Shown: one piece after another, positions 7,901 to 16,852 of the stretch
Numbering within the stretch: position 1 is the stretch's first letter
Layout: every line of letters begins with the position of its first letter
Assembly: GCA_947459635.1 (NCBI GenBank)
Contig: CANHEA010000017.1
Coordinates: 1-40,403 of the forward strand
DNA from: Flavobacteriaceae bacterium
GTDB lineage: Bacteria; Bacteroidota; Bacteroidia; Flavobacteriales; Flavobacteriaceae
Direction: 5' to 3'
Length of the DNA: 40,403 nucleotides
Notes under the pieces: model-generated
What the model was told of the DNA's origin: nothing
Databases searched by the model: none
What the model saw: only the letters and a program-made list of their open reading frames with translations
Translations under genes and position numbers: made by a program

Positions 7901-9844
7901 TTATTTTTTTATGAATTTTTTAAGGATGCGTCCTTCAGTTGTAGTCACTTCAAGTATATATAAACCAGCGGATAATTGGTCAACTGCAATAACTTTCGTG
8001 CTACATTCTTTGACTTTTTGCCCCAAGGCATTAAAAATCGCACAAGATTTTAAAGTTAATGAATTTGGCATATCAACAGAAATAGCGGTTGTTGCTGGGT
8101 TAGGGTATATAGCAATACTACTTTCCAATTCGAAAGTTGTTGCGCCTAAAGTAGCGGAGTTATTCTTGGAGATAATGTCTTTCTTTGGGTCAAATGCCAC
8201 TCCTGTTACCGTAAATGGAACGTTGACAGTAAATTGCTGCCCGTTGGTGGTGTTTTCCAAAATCAAATCAAGTTGTTGTCCACCTGTCCCAGTCAAACGC
8301 ACTGGCACCGGCATTTCAAAAAAGGAAACAGAGGCATTAGATTGGGTCTGATTGATAGTGATTTTAGCTTGACCATTTCCTATGTTATGAGCCGTAATCG
8401 AATAACTTGGATACCCTTGATTATATACCCAGTCACTAAAGAATTCTGATAAATTCATTCCTGAAGCAGCTTCTAAATGGCTTTGTAAATCTGGGGTAAC
8501 AGCATACGCATAAGCTAACACAGGATCGTTTAGATAATTGCGCAACCCTTGAAAAAAGTTGGTGTCCCCTAATTTGAAACGTAACATATTCAAAATCATA
8601 GCGCCCTTGTTATAAGTAAGTCGAGTGCTAAAAATTCTGTTGACATCTGTTGCTTCTGCATCCGTCAAATAAGTTGCACCTCCAGTGTTTGAAGTTATGG
8701 AGGTGATCATACTATTTTTATTTGCGATAAATGCATTTTCGCCATCAAAATTTTGAATCACCATCGATGCCAAATAAGTGGCGAATCCTTCATTCAACCA
8801 AATGTCTTTCCAGCTACCGCAAGTTACTTTATCGCCAAACCATTGGTGCCCCATTTCGTGCGCAATCAAACCTCGTGTATATCCTCCGGAATTTCCAGCG
8901 GTCATAAACGATACCGTAGTGTGTTCCATTCCACCGCCCCAACCAAATTGGCAGTGTCCGTACTTTTCATTTCTAAACGGATAGGGTACAAATACCGATT
9001 CATAGAAATTAATAATATCAGGCGTCACAGCCACACTTGCGATGTTTTCTGACGCAGTTTCTGGATACATATAATTTATGATTGGAAAAAATGGACTCGC
9101 AGCGGTGCCCAAGCCTCCTTGCTGATTATATACTTGATAATTAGTAACCGCAATCGCAATTAAATAGGCTGGAATAGGATAATTGTGCTCAAAATGCGTA
9201 GTGCTTGTTCCGTCATTGTTAGCAATTTTAGATTGTTCTAAGCCATTCGATACAGAAACGTATGCTGATGGCGCAGTAATATAGACATCAATGTTATTTA
9301 CTTTATCGTTCAAATCTTGCTTACATGGCCACCACTCCATGGCACCAAAAGGCTCGGACAAAGTCCATAGTACTGGCGATCCGTTGTGTGTGTCTACCGA
9401 AAAAGCACCAAATCCTGAAGAGGTTGGCACCCCCGAATAGTTAATGCTAATAGAATCTAGAACATTCGTATTTTGAACTACAGGTAGGTTTACCGTAAGT
9501 TCGTTATTGCCACTTCTGGTAAATGTTAAATTTACACCTCGTTGGATTACTGTACTGACTTCTAAAGCATCAGACAAATCAAATGTTACCGTGCTAATGT
9601 CTTCTTTCGCAATAAATTTGGTGGTAACTTCTCCACTGATGAATTGTTGCGCAGGATCTACATTTAATCGTAGTCTGTGATAGGTCACATCGTAATTATA
9701 AGTATTTGGGTTCGTAACAAGAGCCATTCTCTTGCTGGCAGACTTCTTTTCTGCTTGAACCAAATCTTCAAATTCACGATCAAAAGTTTGAGCCAACAAA
9801 GAAGTGCAAGAAATAAAAACGAGTAATAGATAGAGATTTTTCAT
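7901..9844 (-). CDS. Secreted M1-family aminopeptidase with T9SS sorting domain
   Basis: A 647-residue protein. A signal peptide (KNLYLLLVFISCTSLLAQ) is followed by the N-terminal M1 beta domain, and then the gluzincin catalytic domain. That domain holds HEMGH (His329, Glu330, His333) and the third zinc ligand Glu352 in LNEGFATYL. The substrate N-terminus motif, usually GAMEN, reads GGMEH (304-308). The last ~75 residues, from SIAIYPNPATTAISV to GRILKKFIKK, are a type A T9SS C-terminal sorting domain, so the enzyme crosses the outer membrane and is released or anchored at the surface. Likely role: degrading extracellular peptides for nutrition. The gene is transcribed alone or together with downstream rseP. 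It diverges from serS. Confidence 0.93.
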   Translation of the reverse strand: MKNLYLLLVFISCTSLLAQTFDREFEDLVQAEKKSASKRMALVTNPNTYNYDVTYHRLRLNVDPAQQFISGEVTTKFIAKEDISTVTFDLSDALEVSTVIQRGVNLTFTRSGNNELTVNLPVVQNTNVLDSISINYSGVPTSSGFGAFSVDTHNGSPVLWTLSEPFGAMEWWPCKQDLNDKVNNIDVYITAPSAYVSVSNGLEQSKIANNDGTSTTHFEHNYPIPAYLIAIAVTNYQVYNQQGGLGTAASPFFPIINYMYPETASENIASVAVTPDIINFYESVFVPYPFRNEKYGHCQFGWGGGMEHTTVSFMTAGNSGGYTRGLIAHEMGHQWFGDKVTCGSWKDIWLNEGFATYLASMVIQNFDGENAFIANKNSMITSITSNTGGATYLTDAEATDVNRIFSTRLTYNKGAMILNMLRFKLGDTNFFQGLRNYLNDPVLAYAYAVTPDLQSHLEAASGMNLSEFFSDWVYNQGYPSYSITAHNIGNGQAKITINQTQSNASVSFFEMPVPVRLTGTGGQQLDLILENTTNGQQFTVNVPFTVTGVAFDPKKDIISKNNSATLGATTFELESSIAIYPNPATTAISVDMPNSLTLKSCAIFNALGQKVKECSTKVIAVDQLSAGLYILEVTTTEGRILKKFIKK

Positions 9845-9991
9845 TATGTTTAGAATATTTTGGCTAATTTAATTAATTCCTCAACAAACGAATGTTAATT
9901 TTACTGTAAATGCTAATTTTTATACAATTACCCCGCAAACACTATGCTTCCAAGTTTTTAAAATTGCTCCTACATATCCAAAACATTTGAT

Positions 9992-9999
9992 TAAATTTG
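9992..9999 (+). promoter_or_regulatory. Probable -7 element of the serS promoter
   Basis: TAAATTTG matches TAnnTTTG and lies 44 bases before the serS ATG. A TTG occurs at 9964-9966, but the 25-base spacing is longer than usual, so the upstream half is uncertain. Confidence 0.45.
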
Positions 10000-10043
10000 C
10001 CGTCGAAAGTAGAAATACAACTTCCAACAATAAAAAGTAGAAA

Positions 10044-11315
10044 ATGTTACAAATAGGATTTATTAGAGAAAATCAGGAAAAGGTTATCAAGGCATTAGCT
10101 AAAAGAAATTTAGATGTAAAAGCTGTCGTGGAAGAAGTAGTTCAATTGGATGAAAAACGACGCGCCACGCAAGTTGAACTTGACAATGTTTTGTCTGAAG
10201 CTAATAAACTAGCTGCTTCTATCGGGGAATTAATGAAAAGCGGCGAAAAATCTAAGGCGGCTATTCTAAAGGAAAAAACAGTTCTTTTGAAAGAAAAAAG
10301 CAAAGAACTTTCGGAAAAAGCGGAAGCTCTTGCTCATGAACTTACCAATAAATTATATACGCTTCCTAATCTTCCGGCAGACATCGTTCCTGAAGGAAAA
10401 ACACCTGAAGAAAATATTACGGTTTTTCAAGAAGGTGAAATTCCGGTTTTGCATGAAGGCGCACAACCGCATTGGGAATTGGTAAAGAAATATGATATCA
10501 TCGATTTTGAATTGGGTGTAAAAATAACCGGCGCAGGCTTTCCAGTATATAAAGGTAAAGGTGCCCGATTGCAACGAGCCTTAATTACGTACTTTCTCGA
10601 TAAGAATACAGAAGCGGGTTACAAAGAATACCAAGTGCCGCATCTCGTAAACGAAGCTTCAGGATACGGAACTGGACAATTGCCAGACAAAGAAGGACAA
10701 ATGTATCACGTAGGCATTGACGATTTGTATTTGATTCCAACCGCCGAAGTTCCTGTTACCAATTTGTTCCGAGATGTTATTCTTAACGAAAGCGAATTGC
10801 CAGTTTTATGCACAGGCTACACCCCATGCTTCCGCAGAGAAGCAGGTTCTTACGGCGCGCATGTTCGCGGGTTGAATCGTTTGCATCAATTTGATAAAGT
10901 AGAAATCGTTCGCATCGAGCATCCAGACAAATCTTACGAAGCCTTAGACGGCATGGTAGAACATGTGAAAACTTTGTTGCAAGAATTGAAATTGCCATAT
11001 AGAATTCTACGTTTGTGCGGCGGTGACATGGGATTCACATCAGCATTGACCTACGATTTTGAAGTGTTTTCCACGGCGCAAGATCGTTGGTTGGAAATCA
11101 GTTCGGTTTCTAATTTTGAAACTTTTCAAGCCAACCGATTGAAGTTGCGTTACAAAGATGCTAATGGTAAAAATCAATTGGCACATACTTTAAATGGAAG
11201 TTCATTGGCATTGCCAAGAGTTCTTGCTGGCATTTTGGAAAACTATCAAACTCCAGATGGAATTGTAGTTCCTGAAGTATTGCGCAAGTATACCGGATTT
11301 GACATCATCAACTAA
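10044..11315 (+). CDS. serS: Seryl-tRNA synthetase
   Basis: 423 residues, the normal length. The N-terminus (MLQIGFIRENQEKVIKALAKR) opens the long tRNA-binding antiparallel coiled coil (about 25-110). The class II catalytic core follows, with motif 2 in PCFRREAGSYGAHVRG and the serine/ATP-binding region after it. Motif 3 is seen in the segment NGSSLALPRVLAGILENYQ near the C-terminus. Reaction: serine + ATP + tRNA-Ser gives seryl-tRNA-Ser; the enzyme also charges selenocysteine tRNA where one exists. Cytoplasmic. It is followed by a nested inverted repeat (11336-11374) and a TPR-protein gene on the same strand. Confidence 0.98.
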   Translation: MLQIGFIRENQEKVIKALAKRNLDVKAVVEEVVQLDEKRRATQVELDNVLSEANKLAASIGELMKSGEKSKAAILKEKTVLLKEKSKELSEKAEALAHELTNKLYTLPNLPADIVPEGKTPEENITVFQEGEIPVLHEGAQPHWELVKKYDIIDFELGVKITGAGFPVYKGKGARLQRALITYFLDKNTEAGYKEYQVPHLVNEASGYGTGQLPDKEGQMYHVGIDDLYLIPTAEVPVTNLFRDVILNESELPVLCTGYTPCFRREAGSYGAHVRGLNRLHQFDKVEIVRIEHPDKSYEALDGMVEHVKTLLQELKLPYRILRLCGGDMGFTSALTYDFEVFSTAQDRWLEISSVSNFETFQANRLKLRYKDANGKNQLAHTLNGSSLALPRVLAGILENYQTPDGIVVPEVLRKYTGFDIIN

Positions 11316-11335
11316 AAGTTAATCTTTTAAAAGCG

Positions 11336-11385
11336 ATGTACTAATTTCAGCACAATTGTGTTACTTTAGTACATTGTTGTTTTTA
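11336..11385 (+). terminator. Nested inverted repeat after serS, possible terminator or operator
   Basis: An outer perfect 9-bp dyad (ATGTACTAA at 11336-11344, TTAGTACAT at 11366-11374) encloses an inner perfect 10-base palindrome (CACAATTGTG, 11351-11360). A T-rich stretch follows at 11375-11385. It sits 20 bases after the serS stop and 21 before the next ATG. A terminator is the simplest reading; a protein-binding site is also possible. Confidence 0.5.
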
Positions 11386-11395
11386 AACGTACTTC

Positions 11396-13174
11396 ATGAA
11401 AAAAATAGTTTTATTAATACTGCTTCTTTGTTCAGGTCTCATTTTGGCGCAAAATGAACAATTGGCACAAAACTATTTCGACAAAGGCGATTTTGAAAAA
11501 GCCAAGATTAGTTTTGAAGAATTGCTTAAAACTGCGCCCTACAATGCCTATTATTTCCAGAGAATTATAGAGTGCAACCAACAGCTTCAACTTTTTGATG
11601 TTGGTGAAAAAAGTATAAAGGACCGCTACCAACAATACCAGCAATCTAATTTATTGGTTGAATTGGGATGTAATTATCTCTTGAAGAAAGATGATACCAA
11701 CGCCAAGAAGTATTTCACTGAGGCATTAGAGAAAATCAAGAAAAACCCAAACGAAGTCTATAATGTAGCAAGCACTTTCGAAAGAAAATCGCAAATAGAA
11801 TTGGCAATTCAATCTTATGAATTGGGATTGTCATTGGAGCCAAAATTCAATTTCAATTTTCAATTGGCGCAGTTGTACGGTCAAATTGGCAAGACCGACA
11901 TGATGATTGAAAAATATCTCTTGGAAGCCTACACCAATCCGCAAAACAACGTGGTGATTCAAAATCAATTGACACGATTCATGACGGAAGACGCCGATAT
12001 CAAATTTAACGAAGCGCTCAAGAAAGCCTTAATTTTAAGAACGCAACAAAGTCAAGATGTTTTCTGGAACGACTATTTGAGTTGGTTTTACGTACAGCAA
12101 AAAGAATTCGGAAAAGCTTTTATACAACAAAAAGCAATTTATAAAAGAAATCCAGAGACTTTCTTTAACATTCTGAACTTAGCGCAAATGGCTGTTGAAG
12201 ATGGTGATAAAGAAACCGCCATCGCTATATACACTTTCGTCTTAGACAATACCAAAGACCTCGAATTGTTAATTCAATCGCACACGTATTTGATGAAAAT
12301 TCGAATCGATGCAGCCACCGAAAAAGACTATCCGTTAATCGCCACCGACATTGAAAACCTCATTAAAGAATTTGGCGTTAGTCCCTATTCGTTGTCGCTA
12401 CAAAAGCTGCAAGCACATTTCACGGCTTTCAATTTGAAGAATCCAGAACAGGGTAAAAATATTTTGAAAACCGCGCTGGAGTTGCCGTTGAACGAATATC
12501 AAAAAGCGGAAGTCAAAATGGAGTTGGGTGATATTTATTTGTTTGAAGAGAAATTCAATCAAGCGTTGATTTTTTATTCCCAAATAGAGGAGGATTTGAA
12601 AAACGATGTGGTGGGTCACGAAGCCAGTCTTAAAGTGGCAAAAACCAGCTATTTCAAAGCTGATTTTACTTGGGCGCAGAAACAATTCAAAGAGCTCAAA
12701 TCCGCATCGACACAACTGATTGCCAATGATGCGTTGGAGTATTTTTTATTGATTAATGACAATACTGCCGCAGATTCTACTTTGACTGCTTTGAAAGTCT
12801 TAGCCAAAGCCGATTATCTGGTTTATCAAAATAAGAATCAAGAAGCATTGGCGAAATACCAGGAGATGTTGAAACAGTTCAAAGGTCAAGAAATTGAAGC
12901 AGTTACCTTGTATCGTTTGGGAAGGATGTATGAAAAATTGGGCGACTATACGTTGGCTTTAGTACAATATCAAACCATTATAGATCAATTCAAGGATTGC
13001 ATTTATGTAGATGAAGCCTACTATTTTGCGGCAGAGATTTATAGCAATCAATTGAAAGACGTCGAGAAAGCAAAATCGTATTACGAGCAAATTATTTTTC
13101 ACCACGAAGACAGTATTTACTTTACCGATGCGAGGAAGAAATTTAGGCAATTGCGAGGCGATACAACATTATAA
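11396..13174 (+). CDS. Exported tetratricopeptide-repeat protein
   Basis: 592 residues. The N-terminal signal peptide is KKIVLLILLLCSGLILAQ, with cleavage before NEQLAQNYF. The rest is almost entirely helical TPR repeats. Clear units are NYFDKGDFEKAKISFEELLK (near the start) and YRLGRMYEKLGDYTLALVQY (near the end); the last unit holds YYFAAEIYSNQLKDVEKAKS. No lipobox and no enzymatic motif. TPR proteins of this build act as periplasmic scaffolds or assembly factors; the partner is unknown. A TACTTTAG element at 11362-11369, one base off the -7 consensus, could serve as a promoter but overlaps the dyad after serS. It heads a co-directional series leading to rsmA and mgtE. Confidence 0.85.
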   Translation: MKKIVLLILLLCSGLILAQNEQLAQNYFDKGDFEKAKISFEELLKTAPYNAYYFQRIIECNQQLQLFDVGEKSIKDRYQQYQQSNLLVELGCNYLLKKDDTNAKKYFTEALEKIKKNPNEVYNVASTFERKSQIELAIQSYELGLSLEPKFNFNFQLAQLYGQIGKTDMMIEKYLLEAYTNPQNNVVIQNQLTRFMTEDADIKFNEALKKALILRTQQSQDVFWNDYLSWFYVQQKEFGKAFIQQKAIYKRNPETFFNILNLAQMAVEDGDKETAIAIYTFVLDNTKDLELLIQSHTYLMKIRIDAATEKDYPLIATDIENLIKEFGVSPYSLSLQKLQAHFTAFNLKNPEQGKNILKTALELPLNEYQKAEVKMELGDIYLFEEKFNQALIFYSQIEEDLKNDVVGHEASLKVAKTSYFKADFTWAQKQFKELKSASTQLIANDALEYFLLINDNTAADSTLTALKVLAKADYLVYQNKNQEALAKYQEMLKQFKGQEIEAVTLYRLGRMYEKLGDYTLALVQYQTIIDQFKDCIYVDEAYYFAAEIYSNQLKDVEKAKSYYEQIIFHHEDSIYFTDARKKFRQLRGDTTL

Positions 13175-13243
13175 ATTACGAGGGATGATTTGGGATATAC
13201 GATTCTTAATATCTCAAGTCGAATATCGAAAATCTAATATCAA

Positions 13244-13570
13244 ATGATTCTATACAACGTCACCATCAACATAGACGACACCGTTCACGACCAATGGCTG
13301 CATTGGATGCAAGAGAAACATATTCCAGAAGTATTAGCCACAGGCAAATTTTCTTCAGCACGTATGACCAAAGTACTTGTCGTTGAAGAAATGGGCGGAA
13401 CAACTTATGCTACCCAGTATACAACGGATAGCAAAGCCACATTAGATAAGTATTATCAAGAAGACGCCCCGAGATTACGCGAAGAAGGACAACGACTTTT
13501 TGCAGATAAAATGATGGCATTCCGCACCGAATTGGAAGTGATTTCTGAATTCTGGCCAAATAACAATTAG
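13244..13570 (+). CDS. DUF4286-family protein
   Basis: A 108-residue soluble protein (MILYNVTINIDDTVHDQWLHW...). The N-terminal beta strand, the WLHWMQEKHIPEVLATG helix and the ATQYTTDSKATLDKYYQ segment match the ferredoxin-like DUF4286 family that I associate with genes next to rsmA in flavobacteria. There is no signal peptide and no cysteine. It has a C-terminal aromatic EFWPNNN. Biochemical function is not known. The gene lies about 70 bp after the TPR gene and about 100 bp before rsmA, from which it is separated by a repeat-like sequence. Confidence 0.8.
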   Translation: MILYNVTINIDDTVHDQWLHWMQEKHIPEVLATGKFSSARMTKVLVVEEMGGTTYATQYTTDSKATLDKYYQEDAPRLREEGQRLFADKMMAFRTELEVISEFWPNNN

Positions 13571-13630
13571 AATAAAGATAGTAAGATTTTAAGATCGTAA
13601 GATTCAATATCTTCCTCAAAAATTAGCTAA

Positions 13631-13670
13631 AAATCTTTGCGCCTTAGCGTCTTTGCGAGCAAAAAAAAAT
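13631..13670. repeat. Probable dispersed intergenic repeat (CTTTGCG-type) directly before rsmA
   Basis: The stretch contains CTTTGCG twice (CTTTGCGCCTTAGCG, then TCTTTGCGAGC) followed by nine A's, ending one base before the rsmA ATG. From memory, sequences of this form are common between flavobacterial genes; only one copy is present in this window, so the assignment as a dispersed repeat rests on recollection. Confidence 0.5.
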
Positions 13671-13671
13671 C

Positions 13672-14451
13672 ATGGAAAAAGTAACAGCCAAAAAACACCT
13701 CGGACAACATTTCCTCAAAGACGAAAGTATTGCGAAGGCCATTGCAGACACTCTAAATTTTGAAGGTTACACGGATATCCTAGAAATAGGCCCAGGAATG
13801 GGCGTCCTGACCAAATATCTATTAGAAAAACCCGTGACAACCTACGTCATCGAAATTGATACCGAATCAGTTACGTACCTAGAAAATAATTATCCGAAAT
13901 TGCATGGTAAAATTATTTCGAAAGATTTTCTAAAATACAATATCAACGAGGTTTTTGAAGGCAAACCATTTGCAATCATTGGTAATTTCCCCTACAATAT
14001 TTCGACGCAAATTGTATTTAAAATGCTCGAACTTCGAAACCAAATTCCGGAGTTTTCCGGCATGTTTCAAAAAGAAGTCGCCGAACGGATTTGTGAAAAG
14101 AAAGGAACCAAAGCCTACGGAATTTTGTCTGTTTTGGTGCAGTCATTTTACGATGCAGAATATCTGTTTACGGTGAGTGAAACTGTATTCGATCCGCCAC
14201 CAAAAGTAAAATCTGGCGTGTTGCGTTTGAGAAGAAAAGAGAATTTCACCTTACCATGCAGTGAAAAATTGTTGTTTACAGTGGTCAAAACTGCCTTTCA
14301 ACAACGTCGAAAAACCTTACGCAATAGCTTAAAAACTCTAAATTTATCGGATAATTTACGAGAAGATACTATCTTTGACCTCCGACCAGAGCAATTGTCT
14401 TATGAGCAATTCATTGCGCTAACTCAAAAAATAGAAGCCGATGCAATTTAA
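13672..14451 (+). CDS. rsmA: 16S rRNA dimethyladenosine transferase (KsgA/RsmA)
   Basis: 259 residues, normal length. The start [15 protein letters not shown] is the family signature. The SAM-binding loop reads [14 protein letters not shown], and the catalytic motif IV is GNFPYNIS (Asn105, Tyr108), with Phe where many bacteria have Leu. The C-terminal helical domain contains [12 protein letters not shown]. Reaction: SAM-dependent dimethylation of the two adjacent adenines in the 3'-terminal hairpin of 16S rRNA during small-subunit assembly. The last 11 bases overlap the start of mgtE, so the two are translated from one message. Confidence 0.97.
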   Translation: MEKVTAKKHLGQHFLKDESIAKAIADTLNFEGYTDILEIGPGMGVLTKYLLEKPVTTYVIEIDTESVTYLENNYPKLHGKIISKDFLKYNINEVFEGKPFAIIGNFPYNISTQIVFKMLELRNQIPEFSGMFQKEVAERICEKKGTKAYGILSVLVQSFYDAEYLFTVSETVFDPPPKVKSGVLRLRRKENFTLPCSEKLLFTVVKTAFQQRRKTLRNSLKTLNLSDNLREDTIFDLRPEQLSYEQFIALTQKIEADAI

Positions 14452-15835
14452 AGTCAGCAAAGAATTTTTAGTTCAAATAGAAGACCTTGTGCAGCAAAGG
14501 GATGACCAGCAATTGGAAGCCCTCTTAAACGACCTGCACCACGCTGATATTGCAGAGATTTTACAAGAATTAGATTTTGACGAAGCCACCTACATTTTTA
14601 AAGTTTTAGATAGCGACAAAACGGCTGAAATTTTGTTGGAAATTGATGAGGATTTGAGAGAGAAAATCTTAAGTCGATTATCACCAAAGGAAATCGCAGA
14701 AGAACTCGATGAACTCGAAACCAACGACGCTGCCGATATTATCGCGGAACTTTCCAAAGACCGAAAAGAAGAAGTAATTTCAGAACTTCAAGACGTTGAG
14801 CATGCCAAAGATATTGTCGACTTGCTTCGTTATGATGAAGACACTGCCGGTGGAATCATGCACAAAGAACTCGTTAAAGTCAATGAAAACTGGAACGTAT
14901 TGACCTGCGTCAAAGAAATGCGAATTCAAGCAGAAAATATCTCACGAGTACATTCTATTTATGTTGTTGATGATGAAGGCCGTTTGAAAGGTCGTTTGTC
15001 GCTTAAAGATTTATTAACCACCTCGACCAAAACGCAAATTAGTGAAGTCTATATTCGAAAACTCAACTTTGTAAAAGTAGATGATGAAGATGTCGAAGTA
15101 GCGCGAATCATGCAAAAATACGACCTCGAAGCCATTCCCGTGGTTGACGAATTGGGTCGCTTGGTAGGTCGAATTACTATTGACGATATCTTAGATGTAA
15201 TTGAACAAAGAGACACCGAAGACATCCATAAATTCGGGGGAACCGAAGGCTTAGATTTATCATACACCAAAACCAGTCTTGGGGAATTAGTTCGTAAAAG
15301 AGCGACTTGGCTAGTAATCCTTTTTTTAGGGGAAATGCTCACCGCATCAGCCATGGGTTATTACGATGTTGAAATTCAGAAAGCAGTCGTTCTGGCACTA
15401 TTTGTCCCGCTGATTATTTCCAGCGGAGGAAATTCAGGGTCACAAGCGGCTTCTCTCATCATTCGTGCCATGGCGCTTAAAGAATTACAATTATCCGATT
15501 GGTGGTACGTGATGAAAAAAGAAATTTTATCGGGATTGTTACTCGGTACCATACTTGGAATTATCGGTTTTATTCGGATTATGGTGTGGCAAAAAACAGG
15601 AATTTACGATTATGGCGAATATTGGATTTGGATTGCTTTAAGCGTTTCGTGCTCTTTAGTCGCTATTGTGCTCTGGGGCACACTCTCCGGCTCCTTAATT
15701 CCTTTCGTATTGCGAAGAGTTGGATTAGATCCTGCAACTGCTTCGGCACCTTTTGTCGCAACGATGGTTGATGTCACTGGACTGATTATCTATTTTTCAA
15801 TTTCTGCGCTGTTCTTAAGTGGTAAAATATTGTAA
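14441..15835 (+). CDS. mgtE: Magnesium transporter MgtE
   Basis: 464 residues. The N-terminal helical superhelix domain (about 1-130, with repeated [21 protein letters not shown] units) is followed by a pair of CBS domains (about 130-255). Five transmembrane helices then form the pore; visible landmarks are the [20 protein letters not shown] segment and the final [16 protein letters not shown] helix. Acidic residues in the cytoplasmic domains fit Mg2+ sensing. It acts in the inner membrane as a Mg2+-gated channel. The gene overlaps rsmA by 11 bp and is 14 bp from proC, so all three look like one operon. Confidence 0.96.
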   Translation: MQFKVSKEFLVQIEDLVQQRDDQQLEALLNDLHHADIAEILQELDFDEATYIFKVLDSDKTAEILLEIDEDLREKILSRLSPKEIAEELDELETNDAADIIAELSKDRKEEVISELQDVEHAKDIVDLLRYDEDTAGGIMHKELVKVNENWNVLTCVKEMRIQAENISRVHSIYVVDDEGRLKGRLSLKDLLTTSTKTQISEVYIRKLNFVKVDDEDVEVARIMQKYDLEAIPVVDELGRLVGRITIDDILDVIEQRDTEDIHKFGGTEGLDLSYTKTSLGELVRKRATWLVILFLGEMLTASAMGYYDVEIQKAVVLALFVPLIISSGGNSGSQAASLIIRAMALKELQLSDWWYVMKKEILSGLLLGTILGIIGFIRIMVWQKTGIYDYGEYWIWIALSVSCSLVAIVLWGTLSGSLIPFVLRRVGLDPATASAPFVATMVDVTGLIIYFSISALFLSGKIL

Positions 15836-15849
15836 TTAAAACGAAAACA

Positions 15850-16626
15850 ATGAATATTCACATTATCGGAGGAGGAAATTTAGGCGTAGCCATTGCGCAA
15901 GGAATCACAAGCTATACCAGCAATAATTCCGTCAGCATCAGCCGCAGAAATATTCAGAGCATTCAGTTCTTAGAACAAAAAGGTATCAAAGTGACGACCT
16001 CCAATACGCAAGAACTTGAAAAAGCGGATTTGATTATTCTCACCGTAAAACCGTATCAAATTGCAAGCGTTCTCGTTGAAATATTACCTTTTATTTCCGG
16101 TAAAGTTGTCGCTTCAGCCGTCAGCGGTTTTGCCATCGAAACGATTCAACAAATCACCCAAGACTCTTGCAGCGTTGTTCGAATTATGCCCAATATTGCC
16201 ATTCAATTTGGCGAATCAGCAACTTGTATTTCTTATACAGAAAGAGACAAAGTCGCCGCAGAACCTATTATCGATTTGTTCCAACAACTCGGCACGGCTC
16301 CAGTAATCGAAGAAAAATTGATGGACGCCGCCACCGTTTTAGGAGCCTGCGGAACTGCTTATGCCCTGCGTTATATTCGCGCTTCAATGCAAGCCGGGAT
16401 TGAAATCGGTTTCGATTCTCAAACGGCTTTATCCATCGCAGCGCAAACCGCCAAAGGTGCAGCCAAAATGTTGTTGGAAGAAAAAATTCACCCAGAACAA
16501 CTCATCGATCGCGTAACCACACCACAAGGTTGCACCATTGTTGGACTCAACGAAATGGAGCATCAAGGCTTTAGTTCCTCACTCATCAAAGGCATCAAAA
16601 CCTCACTCCAAAAAATCAAAGAATAG
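15850..16626 (+). CDS. proC: Pyrroline-5-carboxylate reductase
   Basis: 258 residues. The Rossmann N-terminus MNIHIIGGGNLGVAIAQG binds NAD(P)H. The middle carries LTVKPYQ and SAVSGF, and RIMPNIA follows. The C-terminal dimerisation domain holds the family signature with GCTIVGLNEMEHQGF near the end. Reaction: last step of proline synthesis, reduction of 1-pyrroline-5-carboxylate to L-proline, in the cytoplasm. It lies 14 bp after mgtE. It is followed by two blocks of repeat sequence (16641-16808). Confidence 0.93.
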   Translation: MNIHIIGGGNLGVAIAQGITSYTSNNSVSISRRNIQSIQFLEQKGIKVTTSNTQELEKADLIILTVKPYQIASVLVEILPFISGKVVASAVSGFAIETIQQITQDSCSVVRIMPNIAIQFGESATCISYTERDKVAAEPIIDLFQQLGTAPVIEEKLMDAATVLGACGTAYALRYIRASMQAGIEIGFDSQTALSIAAQTAKGAAKMLLEEKIHPEQLIDRVTTPQGCTIVGLNEMEHQGFSSSLIKGIKTSLQKIKE

Positions 16627-16640
16627 TTGGAACACCTATT

Positions 16641-16670
16641 AATTAGTGCAAATTAGTGTCATTCGTGTTC
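16641..16670 (+). repeat. Three imperfect 10-base units after proC
   Basis: AATTAGTGCA, AATTAGTGTC and ATTCGTGTTC follow each other exactly. From memory, such ATTAGTG/ATTCGTG strings recur between genes in flavobacteria. It lies 15 bases after the proC stop and directly before the mosaic repeat. Confidence 0.5.
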
Positions 16671-16679
16671 CACTTTTTT

Positions 16680-16808
16680 GGGCATTCCCCGAAAAGGGTC
16701 GGGCTGTCCGCTATATCTTTTTTTGTTTGTCACCCCGAGCGCAGTCGAGGGGCTTTTCTCTTACAAAAAAAGGATGCCGCTTCCATCCCTTATGCACACC
16801 TGATTCCA
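16680..16808 (+). repeat. Mosaic hairpin repeat, copy 1
   Basis: It shares two blocks with the copy at 21590-21679. The left block at 16703-16721 (GCTGTCCGCTATATCTTTT) has two mismatches in 19. The right block at 16768-16787 (AAAAGGATGCCGC, then TTCCATC) has one mismatch in 20. Between them is an unrelated arm of 46 bases that can fold by T7/A7 (16718-16724, 16765-16771) and CCCC/GGGG (16733-16736, 16749-16752). AGGG (from 16695) can pair with CCCT (16787-16790) as an outer stem. It lies between proC and the dehydrogenase gene. Confidence 0.75.
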
Positions 16809-16852
16809 AATCAAAATCGTATTTTTGAATCAACTTTCAAGGTCAATTCAAT

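Noticed and set aside
7911..8351. 146-codon plus-strand frame
   Set aside because: Antisense to the T9SS domain of the M1 peptidase; composition follows the complementary coding strand.
12398..12715. 105-codon minus-strand frame
   Set aside because: Lies wholly inside the TPR gene and shows no independent motif.
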